A stretch of 64,000 bases of DNA from Aradus depressus (GCA_963662175.1 OY759222.1:19602222-19666221); one strand, 5' to 3'. Counted from the stretch's first letter, positions 43,647 to 53,904 are shown. Made by a program: numbers and translations. Notes: generated by a model from the letters alone, not told the origin.

Positions 43647-43722
43647 GCCTCGGTCGGGTTACGAACCCACGTTCTTGAGCTCAGAAGTCAAGCACGCATA
43701 CCACTGAGCTACCGGCGCCCTC
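43647..43722 (-). mobile_element. SINE-A head only, inverted against its neighbour
   Basis: Reversed tRNA-like head, from GCCTCGGTCGGGTTACGAAC to ACCGGCGCCCTC. Shares the rare GGTTCGTAACCC B-box variant with the copy at 43733. Confidence 0.9.
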
Positions 43723-43732
43723 TATATATATA

Positions 43733-44071
43733 GAGGGCGCCGGTAGCTCAGTGGTATGCGTGCTTGACTGCTGAGCTCAAGAACGAGGGTTCGTAACCCG
43801 ACCGAGGCCCTTAGTTTATTTTATCTGGGAGGTAAAATAAACTTAAGCACGCCGTCCTTCGGATGGGACGTTAAGCGATGGTCCCGAGCCTATACGTTGT
43901 CAGGTACTCGTTAAAGACGGCTGCCCCAGGTGAATAAAAATTTAGGGTAGGCAAAATTTAGGACTCCCACAGTAGAGTCGGGCTCATGTCCACGAAAGAG
44001 CGCTCTGGTAGTAGGCGATATGACCTCGTAGTTAAAGCCCGGGCATGTGTCATAAAACCTAACCTAACCTA
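43733..44071 (+). mobile_element. SINE-A, full length
   Basis: Head GAGGGCGCCGGTAGCTCAGT, GGTTCGTAACCC, full body, tail ATAAAACCTAACCTAACCTA. Forms an 81-bp-arm palindrome with the preceding inverted head, centred on TATATATA at 43727. Confidence 0.95.
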
Positions 44072-44261
44072 TAATATATATATAATATAAATATATATAT
44101 ATATATTACATGGTTTAAAATTAATTATAACGAAGTACTCGAGTAAATCGATACAAGCAGGTATCGATACTCTTTTTCGATACGTGAGTAGTATCGAAAG
44201 TTGTATTAGATACTACTCATGAGTGAAAGTATCGATACTTTGTGGTATCGATTGAACCCTA

Positions 44262-44350
44262 GCCCTAAGTGAATAAAAATTTAGGATTGGCAAAATTTCC
44301 CACAGTAGAGTCGGGCTCATAGTAAAGCTCGGCCATGAGTCCATAATAAC
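44262..44350 (+). mobile_element. SINE-A, 3' part of the split copy
   Basis: GCCCTAAGTGAATAAAAATT to GAGTCCATAATAACTAACTA, with internal deletions; old tail type. Confidence 0.85.
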
Positions 44351-44550
44351 TAACTAGCCAAATCCGCCAAAGGGAAGAGGGGATTAGAGAGAAGGCTTAA
44401 CACAAAAACTGCCATTGCAATGTATCGGCACATTTAGTATGAGGATTGAGAGCCATCTGTGTACCATCTGTAAGCTCAAACAGTAGATTGGCTTTAGCGG
44501 GAGAGCGACAACTTAATTGATTAATTTGTTCTGGGGAAGTACATTGATGT
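44351..44550 (-). repeat. Rep-R head end
   Basis: AATCCGCCAAAGGGAAGAGG to TTCTGGGGAAGTACATTG. Confidence 0.7.
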
Positions 44551-44880
44551 CTTTTTCTTTCTCTATACATCTTCTAAGTCATCAATGTATTGGAAAACCT
44601 CAACTCCTAATTCCTAGCTCGTCCACAAAAAGAACTTTTGACAAATTTAATTCATGCAGGATAATATTTTCCTGGAGAAAAATGAGTTTGACCTTTTGGG
44701 GGCTTTACTTTTAAACGAAGATTAAATACTTTTTTTTTAATCTCCACCCAAAGGTGACACGGGGGGTTCTCACAAAAAGTTTTTTTTTTTTTTTCAATTT
44801 CTGCAAGGAATAGATTTTTATCACATTAAAAATTTAACTGGAGCAGGGGAGATATTTTTTTTTTTTTTTGGATAAACTCA
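44551..44880. other. Anonymous sequence with three poly-T runs
   Basis: No family recognised. Confidence 0.35.
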
Positions 44881-45560
44881 AAGGTTTTACCTTCCTTACT
44901 ATGGAGAAAGTATTGTGATATGCTGGAAAATTGGAACATGAGATTTTGGTTTAACCCTCTCAGTTTCTGGTGATATCATATATTATATGATACCAGAAAC
45001 TGAGAGGACTCATATAATATATGACACCAGAACCTGAGAGGATTCATATAATATATGATACCAGAAACTGAGAGGATTCATATAATATATGATACCAGAA
45101 ACTGAGAGGATTCATATAATATATGATATCAGAAACTGAGAGGATTCATATAATATATGATACCAGAAACTGAGAGGATTCATATAATATATGATGAGAG
45201 GGTTAAACAAAATCTCATGTTCCAATTTTCCAACGGCGTCCTTGCTAACTATAAAATGTGACTTTCAGTTTTCTCTACAATTGTATTTAAATACATTTTT
45301 GATTAAGCCTAATATAAATATAAGCTGCATCTTTTTAGGCCCCCAAGTAAATTTAATAAGTCCTAAGGTGACAATTTTATTTCAAATTTCAAGTTAAATC
45401 GTTTCTGAGAGCTCACTAAGTTCACATAGAGGCAGAGATTATCGCGAAAATAGTCACAACGTATTTAAGGAATTTTTAAACCTAAAAATCTGTAGAAAAC
45501 TCGATTTCGGATTTTCGCACAATTATAATACTTCTCTTAGTATAAGAAAGTAAACAAAAT
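44881..45560. mobile_element. Inverted-repeat element carrying a 34-bp minisatellite
   Basis: GGAAAATTGGAACATGAGAT and TTAACCCTCTC on the left (44924-44962) are mirrored on the right by GAGAGGGTTAAACAAAATCT and CATGTTCCAATTTTCC (45196-45233). Outer parts (CCTTCCTTACTATGGAGAAA / TTAGTATAAGAAAG) may be weak ends of a larger element. Confidence 0.6.
44988..45196. repeat. 34-bp minisatellite, about 6 copies
   Basis: Unit CCAGAAACTGAGAGGATTCA plus TATAATATATGATA, period 34 (for example 45061 and 45095). A reversed unit (CTCAGTTTCTGG) precedes it. Confidence 0.93.
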
Positions 45561-45786
45561 TTCAAACAATACGAATAGAACATGAGAACATTTCATGTAA
45601 AAAAATGGTTTTTTTAAAATAGAAGTTCCGGTTTGCAAGATATTTGCCAGCTGTATCTATCAAAAATTGGCTCTTACTAAAAATGTTCTTTTTTTAATTT
45701 GCAATTCCGGTTTGAAATAAGACCAAGGCAAACATAGTTGTAGCGTTCCAAAGAGTAACAAGTATGTTGTGGCACAAAAAGTGTCG
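45561..45786. other. Anonymous sequence
   Basis: Nothing recognised. Confidence 0.3.
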
Positions 45787-46040
45787 ATGGCGCGGTAGCT
45801 CAGAGGTAGCGTGCTTGCCTATTAAGCTCAAGATCGAGGGTTCAAAACCCGGCCGAGGCCATTGTTTTTTTTTTTTATATCTGGGAGGTGGAAAAATTAT
45901 GAGCACGCCGTCCTTCGGATGAGGTCAGGTACTCGTTAAAGCCCCCAGTCTTGCTCATGTCCACCTGAGAGTCGAAACAGCGCTCTGGTAGTAGGCGATA
46001 TGATGAGTTGAAGCCCGGGCACGAGTCACAATAATTAATT
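45787..46040 (+). mobile_element. SINE-A, diverged subfamily
   Basis: Head GATGGCGCGGTAGCTCAGAG, B-box-like GGTTCAAAACCC, shortened body, tail CACAATAATTAATTAAC. Confidence 0.85.
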
Positions 46041-46515
46041 AACAAAGATTATCCGAAGTGTTGCACCTCAAAGAAGAGCTCATTCAAAGCGTTTTATTTT
46101 TTTTGTTGAAGGAAAATTGTTTAAAACTGTTTTTGTATATATTATCGCTATAAAATGGGTAAGCGATTACGTTATTGACTGTTTGATAAATACGTTGACG
46201 ATATAAATATATACTTAGGCTGTTTACATTTCCTTGTCTGATATCGTGAGGGATTAGTCTTGTGGATCAGTGACCTTAAACAGTTCTTTGATACAGATAT
46301 CCTCAATAACTGTGACTCCTGGTTCCTCCCTCCAAAATACTCTAAAAAAATCGATGTTCCTTATTTATTATATAATATTATAAGGTAGGATTCTAATCTT
46401 GAGATAATCTGAGGTAGAGTTTCCAACCGATTTTCACGTTTCAAGATCCTCTGAAGACGTTCTGACAATTTTTGCGATGATTGTGTGTGTGGTGTATGAT
46501 TGAAAGATTCCTACA
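46041..46515. other. Anonymous sequence
   Basis: No gene or family recognised. Confidence 0.35.
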
Positions 46516-46945
46516 ACAAAGAAGAAAAGAGTTATCAGTGAATCACCTGCAAAGTACTTCCCCAGAACGAATTAACTTCCAAAACCAGTCGGCCGTTTGC
46601 GCTATATGGTTCGTTATTTCGGCAGTTATAAGCTGTAAATCGATAGGTGTTGTCCTCATGGGGTATTGGTCACACATAAAATTTTGTGTCGATACATTCA
46701 TTCTATAGGGAGTTACAAGCTATAAATCGATAGGTGTTGTCCTTATGGGATATTGGTCACACATATAACATTTTGTGTCGATACATTCATACTATAGGGA
46801 ATTATAAGATGTACATCGATAGGTGTTGTCCTTATGGGGTATTGGTCAACCATATAAAATTTTGTGTCGTTATGTGACACCTATTAATTTTCAACCGTGT
46901 GAGTTGATTTCAGAGGAAAGCGAAATTTCATGATTCACCGACAAT
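46516..46945 (+). repeat. Rep-R with three short tandem modules
   Basis: AGTGAATCACCTGCAAAGTA head, then TAAATCGATAGGTGTTGTCC-type modules at about 46637, 46724 and 46813 (about 87-bp steps), a shorter version of the usual 140-bp module. Confidence 0.75.
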
Positions 46946-47255
46946 TTTTTTTTTCTGAATAAAATTGTTGCATACAATATATCCTTCATTTTGTGCTTAA
47001 GCCAATGGGATGATTTGTGTGTAACAATGGCTACGTTTTATGAACCTATTGTGTCCTGTTCTTATCTTTAACAAATATAATTTATTGTCTTACCTTCGTC
47101 CCAATTTTGTGCCCAAAAAAAACAAACTGTGAATAATGTTGTTTATTATCAGCGAGCATGGTTGTTTTACGATTTACCTAAATGCTAACAACACCATTTA
47201 CCGTTGAACCATTTCAGCTTATTAATCTGTTGGGATTGTATATAATAAGATAGTC
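46946..47255. other. Anonymous sequence
   Basis: Nothing recognised. Confidence 0.3.
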
Positions 47256-47380
47256 GTCCTTGAATCACTCGTTATGTTCTTCCCCAGATCTAATGAAACT
47301 TTATGTCCAAACCCAATCGACCATTTTGGCTAGATATTAATAGTTGACTTACACAGAGAATTCTGAATCCTCAGATTATT
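47256..47380 (+). repeat. Rep-R head
   Basis: GTCGTCCTTGAATCACTCGT to AGAGAATTCTGAATCCTCAG. Confidence 0.7.
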
Positions 47381-47690
47381 TAAATAAAAATTTGAGAGAT
47401 ACTGAATTTAAGAAACTATTAGAACAACTAAGAAGAGTTGGCCTTTTGTTGGAAGAAAACGAAAAACTACTTAAGGCCAAAATAAAAAGTTTAAAGGACT
47501 TATGTCACAAACATTATTTCTTTTGCTTATCGCACAGCTTTTTTCTTATTACAGCGAGTTTATTATCCAGGCAACAAACTCGCCAGCCAGTAGCTTGTAA
47601 AGTCGCCGGGTGTTCAACTTTTCTCGCTCTGGTTAACACTTGTTAACACATTCCTCATACGTTACCGTCGTTTAATATACATATATTAAG
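47381..47690. other. Anonymous sequence with a lysine/glutamate-rich frame
   Basis: The 100-codon plus frame at 47344-47646 starts inside Rep-R, then gives a coiled-coil-like KKLLEQLRRVGLLLEENEKL stretch. No family recognised; possibly a fragment of an element ORF. Confidence 0.3.
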
Positions 47691-48038
47691 GCCGCCGGTA
47701 GCTCAGTGGTATGCGTGCTTGCCTTCTGAGCTCAAGAATGTGGGTTCGAAACCCAACCGAGGCCCTTAGTTTATTTTAATCTGCGAGGTAAAATAAACTT
47801 AAACACGCCGTCATTCGGATGGGACGTTAAGCGATGGTTGCCGAGCCTATACGTTGTCAGGTACTCGTTAAAGACGGCTGCCCCAGGTGAATAAAAATTT
47901 AGGGTAGGCAAAATTTAGGACTCCCACAGTAGAGTCGGGCTCAAGTCCACCAGAGTGACGAAAGAGCGCTCTGGTAGTAGGCGATATGGCCTCATAGTTA
48001 AAGCCTGGCATGAGTATTCAGAGTCAAAACCTAACCTA
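47691..48038 (+). mobile_element. SINE-A, full length
   Basis: Head GGCCGCCGGTAGCTCAGTGG, body, tail slightly rearranged (GTATTCAGAGTCAAAACCTA, ACCT). Confidence 0.92.
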
Positions 48039-48254
48039 TACATATATATTTTTCTCTTGGACCTCTTATTTTGTTTATAATTCATATGTAACTCATTATT
48101 GTTATTATTGTTTACATTATTATTCTTATGTTCTTTTTTCAAAAATTTGCCATTTTTCGTTTTTCTTTTTTATTACTTTATTTTCATTGTTTTAATCATT
48201 GTCTGCCATTAACATTTAATGTTTCTTTAATTAATTTTTAGAGGCCACTTTTTT

Positions 48255-48460
48255 ATTTATTTATTCTGTCTCTATTGGTTGGTACTTGTATTATTTTATT
48301 TATTCTGTCTCTATTGGTTGGTACTTGTATTATTTTATTTATTCTGTCTCTATTGGTTGATACTTGTATTATTTTATTTATTCTGTCTCTATTGGTTGGT
48401 ACTTGTATTATTTTATTTATTCTGTCTCTATCGGTTGGTGCTTATATTATTTTATTTATT
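48255..48460. repeat. 39-bp tandem repeat, about 5 copies
   Basis: Unit ATTCTGTCTCTATTGGTTGG plus TACTTGTATTATTTTATTT. Because 39 is a multiple of three, two plus frames stay open through it and mimic a repeated hydrophobic protein. Confidence 0.93.
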
Positions 48461-48519
48461 CCTTATGTTATTATTCTTAGGGTACATCCAAGAATAAATA
48501 TTATTTTTCATTTAATTTC

Positions 48520-48785
48520 AACTGCCGATGTAATGAAATTCAGTACAAGGATTCAGTGGTCCTATGTAAGTAAATTATTGATTAAAATGGTAAATTATTG
48601 TTTGAAAGCGAACACGTCGTTGTTTCGTGTTGATGCCGGTAATTCAGAGACGCATGCAGTCAAGAATATATTTTTTCTATTATTGGTAGGGATTGGAAAA
48701 CATGCGGAGAAAACTTAACATGGAATTTCTGATGTATTACATACCTTTGCCTATACTTAATAGAGGTGGTAAATTAAAATATAGG
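48520..48785. repeat. Rep-R, inverted head piece joined to a tail
   Basis: ACTGCCGATGTAATGAAATT (reverse body), then GATTGGAAAACATGCGGAGA and CTATACTTAATAGAGGTGG (forward tail). Confidence 0.6.
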
Positions 48786-49048
48786 ATACGGTACTACCGT
48801 ACTACTGTGTGCACGAGATCTTGCATCGAATGCAGCTCTGCAAAGGTATGCCCATGCCTCCTTACGTGATCATTAACTCAAATAATTATGTTTTTTTAAA
48901 ACTCTTTTATTACCTGCTATAAAACTTGTTTATCCTACTATGAAAATAATACTTAGTATTTACACATGTTAATACAGAGTAATTAGAGATAATGACGTAC
49001 GTAACAGAAAAAGGACAATGTAGCAGGCGATATAGTAGAGGTGTTCGT
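48786..49048. other. Anonymous sequence
   Basis: Nothing recognised. Confidence 0.3.
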
Positions 49049-49361
49049 TAATTTGACTCATGCCCGGACTTTAATTACGAGGTCATATCGCCCACTAACA
49101 GAGCGCTCTTTCGTCGCTCTGATGGGACATAAACCCCACTCTACAATGAGAGAATACAATGAAATTTTTATTCACCTGGGGTGTGAGTTTTTAACGAGTA
49201 CCTGACATCGTAGAGACTCGGGGCCATCGCTTAACATCGCATACAAAGGACGGCGTGCTTAAGCATTCTTCTCTTCTTAAATAAAAAACCTTGACGGGTT
49301 TTGAACGCGCGATCTTGAGTTTAGGAGGCAAGCGTACTACCTCTGAGATACCGACGCCCTC
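49049..49361 (-). mobile_element. SINE-A, near full length, diverged
   Basis: TTTGACTCATGCCCGGACTT to ATACCGACGCCCTC. Confidence 0.9.
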
Positions 49362-49424
49362 AGAGTTGTTCGTGTCTCTTCTTGAACTTAGAAGTTGTGC
49401 TGCACCATAAATTTCTCAAGTAGG

Positions 49425-49670
49425 CCCGTTTGAGCACGCCGTCCTTCGGATGGGACGATAAGCGACGGTCCCAAGCCTTTACGATGTCTGGTACTCGTTA
49501 AAGACCCCTACCCTAGGTGAATAAAAAATTAGAATAGGGAAAATTTAGAACTCTCATAGTAGAGTCTGGCTCATCTCCACCTGAGTGACGAAAGAGCGCT
49601 CTGGTAGTAGGTGATATGACTTTGTAGTTAAAGCCCGGGCGAGTCATAATAACTAACTAAATTACTAAAA
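49425..49670 (+). mobile_element. SINE-A, head missing
   Basis: GAGCACGCCGTCCTTCGGAT to GTCATAATAACTAACTAA (old tail type). Confidence 0.9.
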
Positions 49671-49876
49671 AAATTGAACGTATATATGTATAATTTAATT
49701 CACATAAAACATTTTTGCTAGATAACTGACACTGGGCTTAATCATTTTTTAAAAAAGCTAGTCACGTAAAGGATTATATTCATCCCTGAAAACATCTCTT
49801 GAAAGTGTTCCTGGGTCTAAAGCCCTTCCAGCATGAAGCTTCACGCAGAATATTAAAAAGTACAACAAATGTTTTA
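49671..49876. other. Anonymous sequence
   Basis: Nothing recognised. Confidence 0.3.
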
Positions 49877-49890
49877 TTTGTTCTGAAAGG

Positions 49891-50236
49891 TTAGGTTAGG
49901 TTTTATGACTCATGCCCGGGCTATAAATATGAGGTAATATCGCCTACTACCAGAGCGCTCTTTCGTCACTCTCGTGGACATGAGCCCGACTCTACTGTGG
50001 GAGTCCTAAATTTTGCCTACCCTAAATTTTTATTAACCTAGGGTAGGGGTCTTTAACGAGTACCTGACATCGTAAAGGCTCGGGACCATCGCTTAACGTT
50101 CCATCCGAAGGACGGCGTGCTTAAGTTTATTTGACCTCCTAGATAAAATAAACTAATGGCCTCGATCGGGTTTCGAACCCCCAATCTTGAGCTCAGAAGA
50201 CAAGCACGCATACCACTGAGCTACCGGCGCCCTCTT
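49891..50236 (-). mobile_element. SINE-A, full length, with 14-bp target duplications
   Basis: Tail TTAGGTTAGGTTTTATGACT to head ACCGGCGCCCTC, flanked by exact copies of TTTGTTCTGAAAGG (49877-49890 and 50237-50250). A recent insertion. Confidence 0.96.
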
Positions 50237-50374
50237 TTTGTTCTGAAAGGAATTGGTTCTACTCTGTAAATGAAATATCCTTTCATTGAGAATATATGAT
50301 TTACAACATTATTTTCACTAAGACAATTTTTTTTGTGCAGTTTGCCAGAGACCCCTAGACGATATTATTGTATG

Positions 50375-50880
50375 TACTTCCCCATCAAGAAATAATGAAG
50401 GGAGAGCGACAACGTATCCCTTTAATGCCTAACGACCCTTTGGGCTGAAATGCATTATTTCACCAACATAGTGGCTTCTGAATCTTCATTTTATTGTGTC
50501 AATACATTCACTACTTCGGCAATTATGAGGATTTTAATGCTGAACCCCCCTCTAACCCCCCCCCCCCCCCTTCCCTTTGAATGATTCCGCTGAAATTTAA
50601 TAGGTGTCGTCTTTATAGGGCTTGGAATCTACTTATGAAATTTCATATCAATGACTTAATCATAATGGCAGTTATTGGAGTTTTTGTGTTATGTCTCCTA
50701 ATACCCCCTTCACCTTGGTCGATTTTGCTGAAAATCAGAAGGTGTCGTTTTTCTGGGTTTCTGGATACACATATAAAATTTATTATCAATACATTCATTC
50801 TATCGGGACTTAACGTATTCACAGACAACATTTTTTTTTATCATTTATGGAATCAAGAGGTTGAAAACTCAAAATCGAAT
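50375..50880 (+). repeat. Rep-R, well preserved
   Basis: TTCCCCATCAAGAAATAATG (diverged head), two or three modules, a poly-C at about 50557-50570, TTCTATCGGGACTTAACGTA, tail GAAAACTCAAAATCGAATTT. Confidence 0.78.
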
Positions 50881-50939
50881 TTATTAGAAAAACTAATATA
50901 TTTGTTAGAAAAAAAGCCTGTGACAGTGCTTTTTTATTT

Positions 50940-51242
50940 TTCAATAAAAGCAATATAATACAATTTTTTATGTGGTAAGTGTTGTGAAGATAATGTACGG
51001 ATTTGTGTTTTCTAAAAAAACGAATGTAAGTAGTTTGTATTGTTTGGAGTACTGTTTGTATCATGAGATCGTTATGGAGTGTTCTATTGTTTATGTATGG
51101 TGGGCACTGTATTATCAGTCTGAGGGTTTTTGATTGAAACGCCTGAATTCGTTTGATGTTGGATATTTTTGTTGAACCATATATCTGTGATCCGTATGTC
51201 CATAGCGGCCTCAGTAAGTAAGTGTAACAGTTCCTTTTTTGT
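50940..51242 (-). pseudogene. Jockey-clade LINE RT C-terminus, downstream piece
   Basis: The minus frame reads LLRPLWTYGSQIYGSTKISN, IKRIQAFQSKTLRLIIQCPP, then NNRTLHNDLMIQTVLQTIQT. LxRPxWTYGxxxxG...IxxxQxFQSKxLRxI...P..IxNxTxHxDL is the conserved block after the RT domain of Jockey-like elements. The frame continues past 51242 in the same direction but is interrupted by a hAT MITE. The RT catalytic motifs are absent. Confidence 0.85.
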
Positions 51243-51250
51243 GTCATGTC

Positions 51251-51833
51251 CAGGGGCGTAGCCAGGGGAGGCGCGTGCTCCCCCCCTGGTCAGAGCAAAA
51301 AACCATGATAAAAGTTAAATAAACTAAAAAAATAGTTTTTATTAAAAATGGATTGCTTGCAAGTTACCAATAGGATCTTCAAATTTCCCGTGCGTCTGAT
51401 TCCTAAATCAGCAATCAGCTGTTACATAAATGTACATGACATGTACATTCTACAAAATAAGTCATATTACATTTATTTAAATATATATGAATTCGATAAT
51501 TTCATTTTCATGTTATACTTTATACTCTTAAAGCTGATTTTACATGCACAGTAAAAATGAAAAGTGCAGCATCAGCAAATGGATGTGTCATTTAATTCTA
51601 AAAGCACAGAAACCACAGCGTGCATTTGCTGCTCATGTAAAGTCAACTTAAGTATTACAGTCAGTGGTTACCTCAGGGGGAGCTTCTAGAGGTCCGAGTC
51701 TCCCAAGTTAATAACAAAAAGTCTGCAACGCTAACCACGGAAACTGCGGGCTGTGCACCCGGGAGTCTATACCCCCACCCTCGTAGGCTAACTTTGCCCC
51801 CTCCCCCTTCTCAAAATCCTGGCTATGCCCCTG
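51251..51833. mobile_element. hAT MITE in the Jockey LINE
   Basis: Ends CAGGGGCGTAGCCAGGGGAG and (right, reverse-complemented) CAGGGGCATAGCCAGGAT, with exact 8-bp duplications GTCATGTC (51243-51250 and 51834-51841). CAGGGGCGTAGCCAGG is a classic hAT end. No transposase; the internal 68-codon frame has no motif. Confidence 0.93.
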
Positions 51834-51841
51834 GTCATGTC

Positions 51842-51990
51842 TAATTTTGATCGTCGATAATACAACTTAAATATTAATTTGACTGGAGAATGGGATCCAA
51901 GCAACTCTAAATACAAATTAGGTCTGAGTTTCAAATTTAATTCCATTTGTTTCCAGTAAGAGCTACAGTAGAACCCTCAAGCATACTAGC
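51842..51990 (-). pseudogene. Jockey-clade LINE, upstream piece
   Basis: The minus strand reads LGSHSPVKLIFKLYYRRSKL then DMTQKRN, which joins in frame across the MITE to the Jockey block at 51242 when one 8-bp copy is removed. Upstream limit unclear. Confidence 0.7.
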
Positions 51991-52194
51991 AATAAACATA
52001 TCGTTGGTTGGATCCCTATCGGTCAGTGACACACCAGCCACGTTAATGTCCCAAGAAGAATGATGAGTGCGTTGACCTTTACCGTCATTCCGCTTTTTGT
52101 GTTATTTGTGTCAAGAATAAACTTGAGTCTATTCCATCGTTTGCGACTCTTATTATTATATCTTCTCTACGGTAAAACTGCTCCAGCTTCCTTT
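51991..52194. other. Anonymous sequence
   Basis: Possibly more of the LINE. No motif seen. Confidence 0.3.
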
Positions 52195-52208
52195 CCTCTT
52201 CTTCTCTG

Positions 52209-52515
52209 GAGGGCGCCGGTAGCTCAGTGGTATGCGTGCTTGCCTTCTGAGCTCAAGATCGTGGGTTCGAAACCCGACCCGTAAGCACGCCGTCCTTCGG
52301 ATTGGACGTTAAGCGATGGTCCCGAGCCTGTACGATGTCAGGTACTCGTTAAAGACCCCTAGCCTAGGTGAATAAAAATTTAGGGTAGGCAAAATTTAGG
52401 ACTCCCACAGTAGAGTCGGGCTCATGTCCACCAGAGTGACGAAAGAGCGCTCTGGTAGTAGGCGATATGACCTCGTAGTTAAAGCCCGGGCATGAGTCAT
52501 AAAACCTAACCCTAA
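52209..52515 (+). mobile_element. SINE-A with 14-bp target duplications
   Basis: Head GAGGGCGCCGGTAGCTCAGT; about 35 bp deleted after GGTTCGAAACCCGACC; tail AAAACCTAACCCTAA. Flanked by CCTCTTCTTCTCTG (52195-52208 and 52516-52529). Confidence 0.96.
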
Positions 52516-52529
52516 CCTCTTCTTCTCTG

Positions 52530-52784
52530 TCCTCCTGGGTGCCTCTTCAGTACCCTTTTGGGTACTCTATTTAGTACCATCCTCTGTAGGCGTCCCAATC
52601 ATCTCTGCCGCCCTTGCTTCACCGCGTCTGATTGAGAGAACTACAGGGGTCTATACCTTCTCTAATCGCTCTGTTTTGTAGGCCGTTAAAGCCCGGGCAT
52701 AAGTCAACATAAGTCAAAACAAACAAATCATATTAAATTTAGTAATATTGCAGATTGCAAAATAAAAATTTAGTGTGAGCTCTC
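52530..52784. other. Anonymous sequence with a SINE-A tail scrap
   Basis: 52680-52712 contains GTTAAAGCCCGGGCATAAGT. The rest is not recognised. Confidence 0.35.
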
Positions 52785-52810
52785 ACAGAATTTTTTTATT
52801 TTATTCTAGT

Positions 52811-52847
52811 CGGCTTTCGACGTTCCTCTTATCATCAGGCAGTTTTA
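52811..52847 (-). ncRNA. Degenerate hammerhead-like motif
   Basis: The minus strand reads CTGATGA, AAGAGGAACGTC, GAA, AGCCGACT. Core present, stem II poor, stem III only partly self-complementary. Confidence 0.3.
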
Positions 52848-52992
52848 TAAAACAATAAAAAAAAAAAATTATTTTTTTTTTATAGTGAGTAAATAAATAT
52901 GATAAAATTAACAATTTAAAATAGGAGGACAGATTATTCCTGTTCCCCTTCTGAGATAACTATATTTTTTTTTAATATCATATATTTTTACT

Positions 52993-53323
52993 AAGGCGCC
53001 GGTAGCTCAGTGGTATGCGTGCTTGTCTTCTGAACTCGGGTTCGGAACCCGACCGAGGCCCTTAGTTTATTTTATCTGGAAGGTAAAATAAACCTAAGCA
53101 CGCCGTCCTTCGGATGGGACGTTAAGCGACGGTCCCAAGACTTACGATGTCTGGTGCTCGTTAAAGACTCCCACCCTAGGTGAATAAAAATTTAGGGTAG
53201 GCAAAATTTAGAACTCCCATAGTAGAGTTGGGCTCATGTCCACCAGAGTGACAAAAGAGCGCTTTGGTAGTAGGCGATATGGCCTCGTAGTTAAAGCCCG
53301 GGCATGAGTCATAAGACCTAACC
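52993..53323 (+). mobile_element. SINE-A with 12-bp target duplications
   Basis: Starts GGCGCCGGTAGCTCAGTGG, ends ATAAGACCTAACC; flanked by TATATTTTTACT (52981-52992 and 53324-53335). Confidence 0.95.
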
Positions 53324-53510
53324 TATATTTTTACTGATTGGACTATTTTATCTTATTATTCACTTACTTTTAAAAATTTTGAATTATGTTTTTCAAATTG
53401 ATTCACCCGCTCCCTCCTGATGGGGGATATCGAAAGCCTGCTAGCATAAATTAATAAAATTCTGTGAGAAGTCAGACTGACTACATTAGTAAATGTGATC
53501 AATTAGTCAA

Positions 53511-53904
53511 TCATATATATAAAGCTGAAAATGTCTGTGCGTTGTACCGCTATAACTCACGAACGGCTTGATGGATTTGTTTATTTTTTTTTAAATTTGT
53601 TCGTCATCGTCTGTGGAAGCTTATAGGCGTATTAGTACCTCAATATCTGGTCTATCCCAGCATCCACCCACGCAATCTTTGTAACTCAAAAACCACTGCA
53701 ATGATTAATGAGGAATCTTTTTGAATAGATAAGTTTTAGCTCCAAAGCTAGCGTTACTACAGTTGAAGGACTATAAGCCTTATTCCGTATGAATAATTGA
53801 AAATTATAACATCATGAATGTAGTGTCGAGGAACTGAATAGCCTTATAGGAGATATTGGGAGAAAAGTCAAAGTTCCCCGGGCAACGCCGGGTATTACTG
53901 CTAG
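53511..53904 (+). mobile_element. Non-autonomous Helitron-like element
   Basis: Starts TCATATATATAAAGCTGAAA after an A, contains TAACTCACGAACGGCTTGAT, and ends with a GC hairpin (CCCGG-GCAACG-CCGGG) about 10 nt before the terminal CTAG, followed by T. TC start, 3' hairpin plus CTRR end and A/T insertion site without duplication are the Helitron hallmarks. No Rep/helicase. Confidence 0.8.

Larger units (their letters stand above)
42787..44261. mobile_element. hAT transposon inserted in a SINE-A
   Basis: Ends TAGGGATCTATCGATACTAG on the left and TAGGGTTCAATCGATACCAC on the right (reverse complement), each followed by AAGTATCGATAC. It is flanked by 8-bp copies GCCCTAGG (42779-42786) and GCCCTAAG (44262-44269), the hAT duplication length. 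It holds a degraded BED finger (43241-43324), a long (TA)n and two inverted SINE-A copies. The transposase core is missing. Confidence 0.88.
52785..53475. mobile_element. Inverted-terminal element with two hammerhead-like remnants
   Basis: The left end (minus: CACAGAATT, then CTAGTCGGCTTTCGAC and ATCATCAG) mirrors the right end (CTGATGG, TATCGAAAGCCTGCTAGC, AAAATTCTGTGAG). Same design as 40280-40540 but older and with more interior. A SINE-A sits inside. Confidence 0.6.

Noticed and set aside
43733..43810. Functional tRNA genes at the many TAGCTCAGTGG...GGTTCGAAACC sites
   Set aside because: Each is the head of a SINE with body and tail; the acceptor strands do not pair properly (GGGCGCC against GAGGCCC).
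48275..48718. 147-codon ORF with 13-residue hydrophobic repeats
   Set aside because: Produced by a 39-bp tandem repeat (a multiple of three) running into Rep-R; a second frame is open too.
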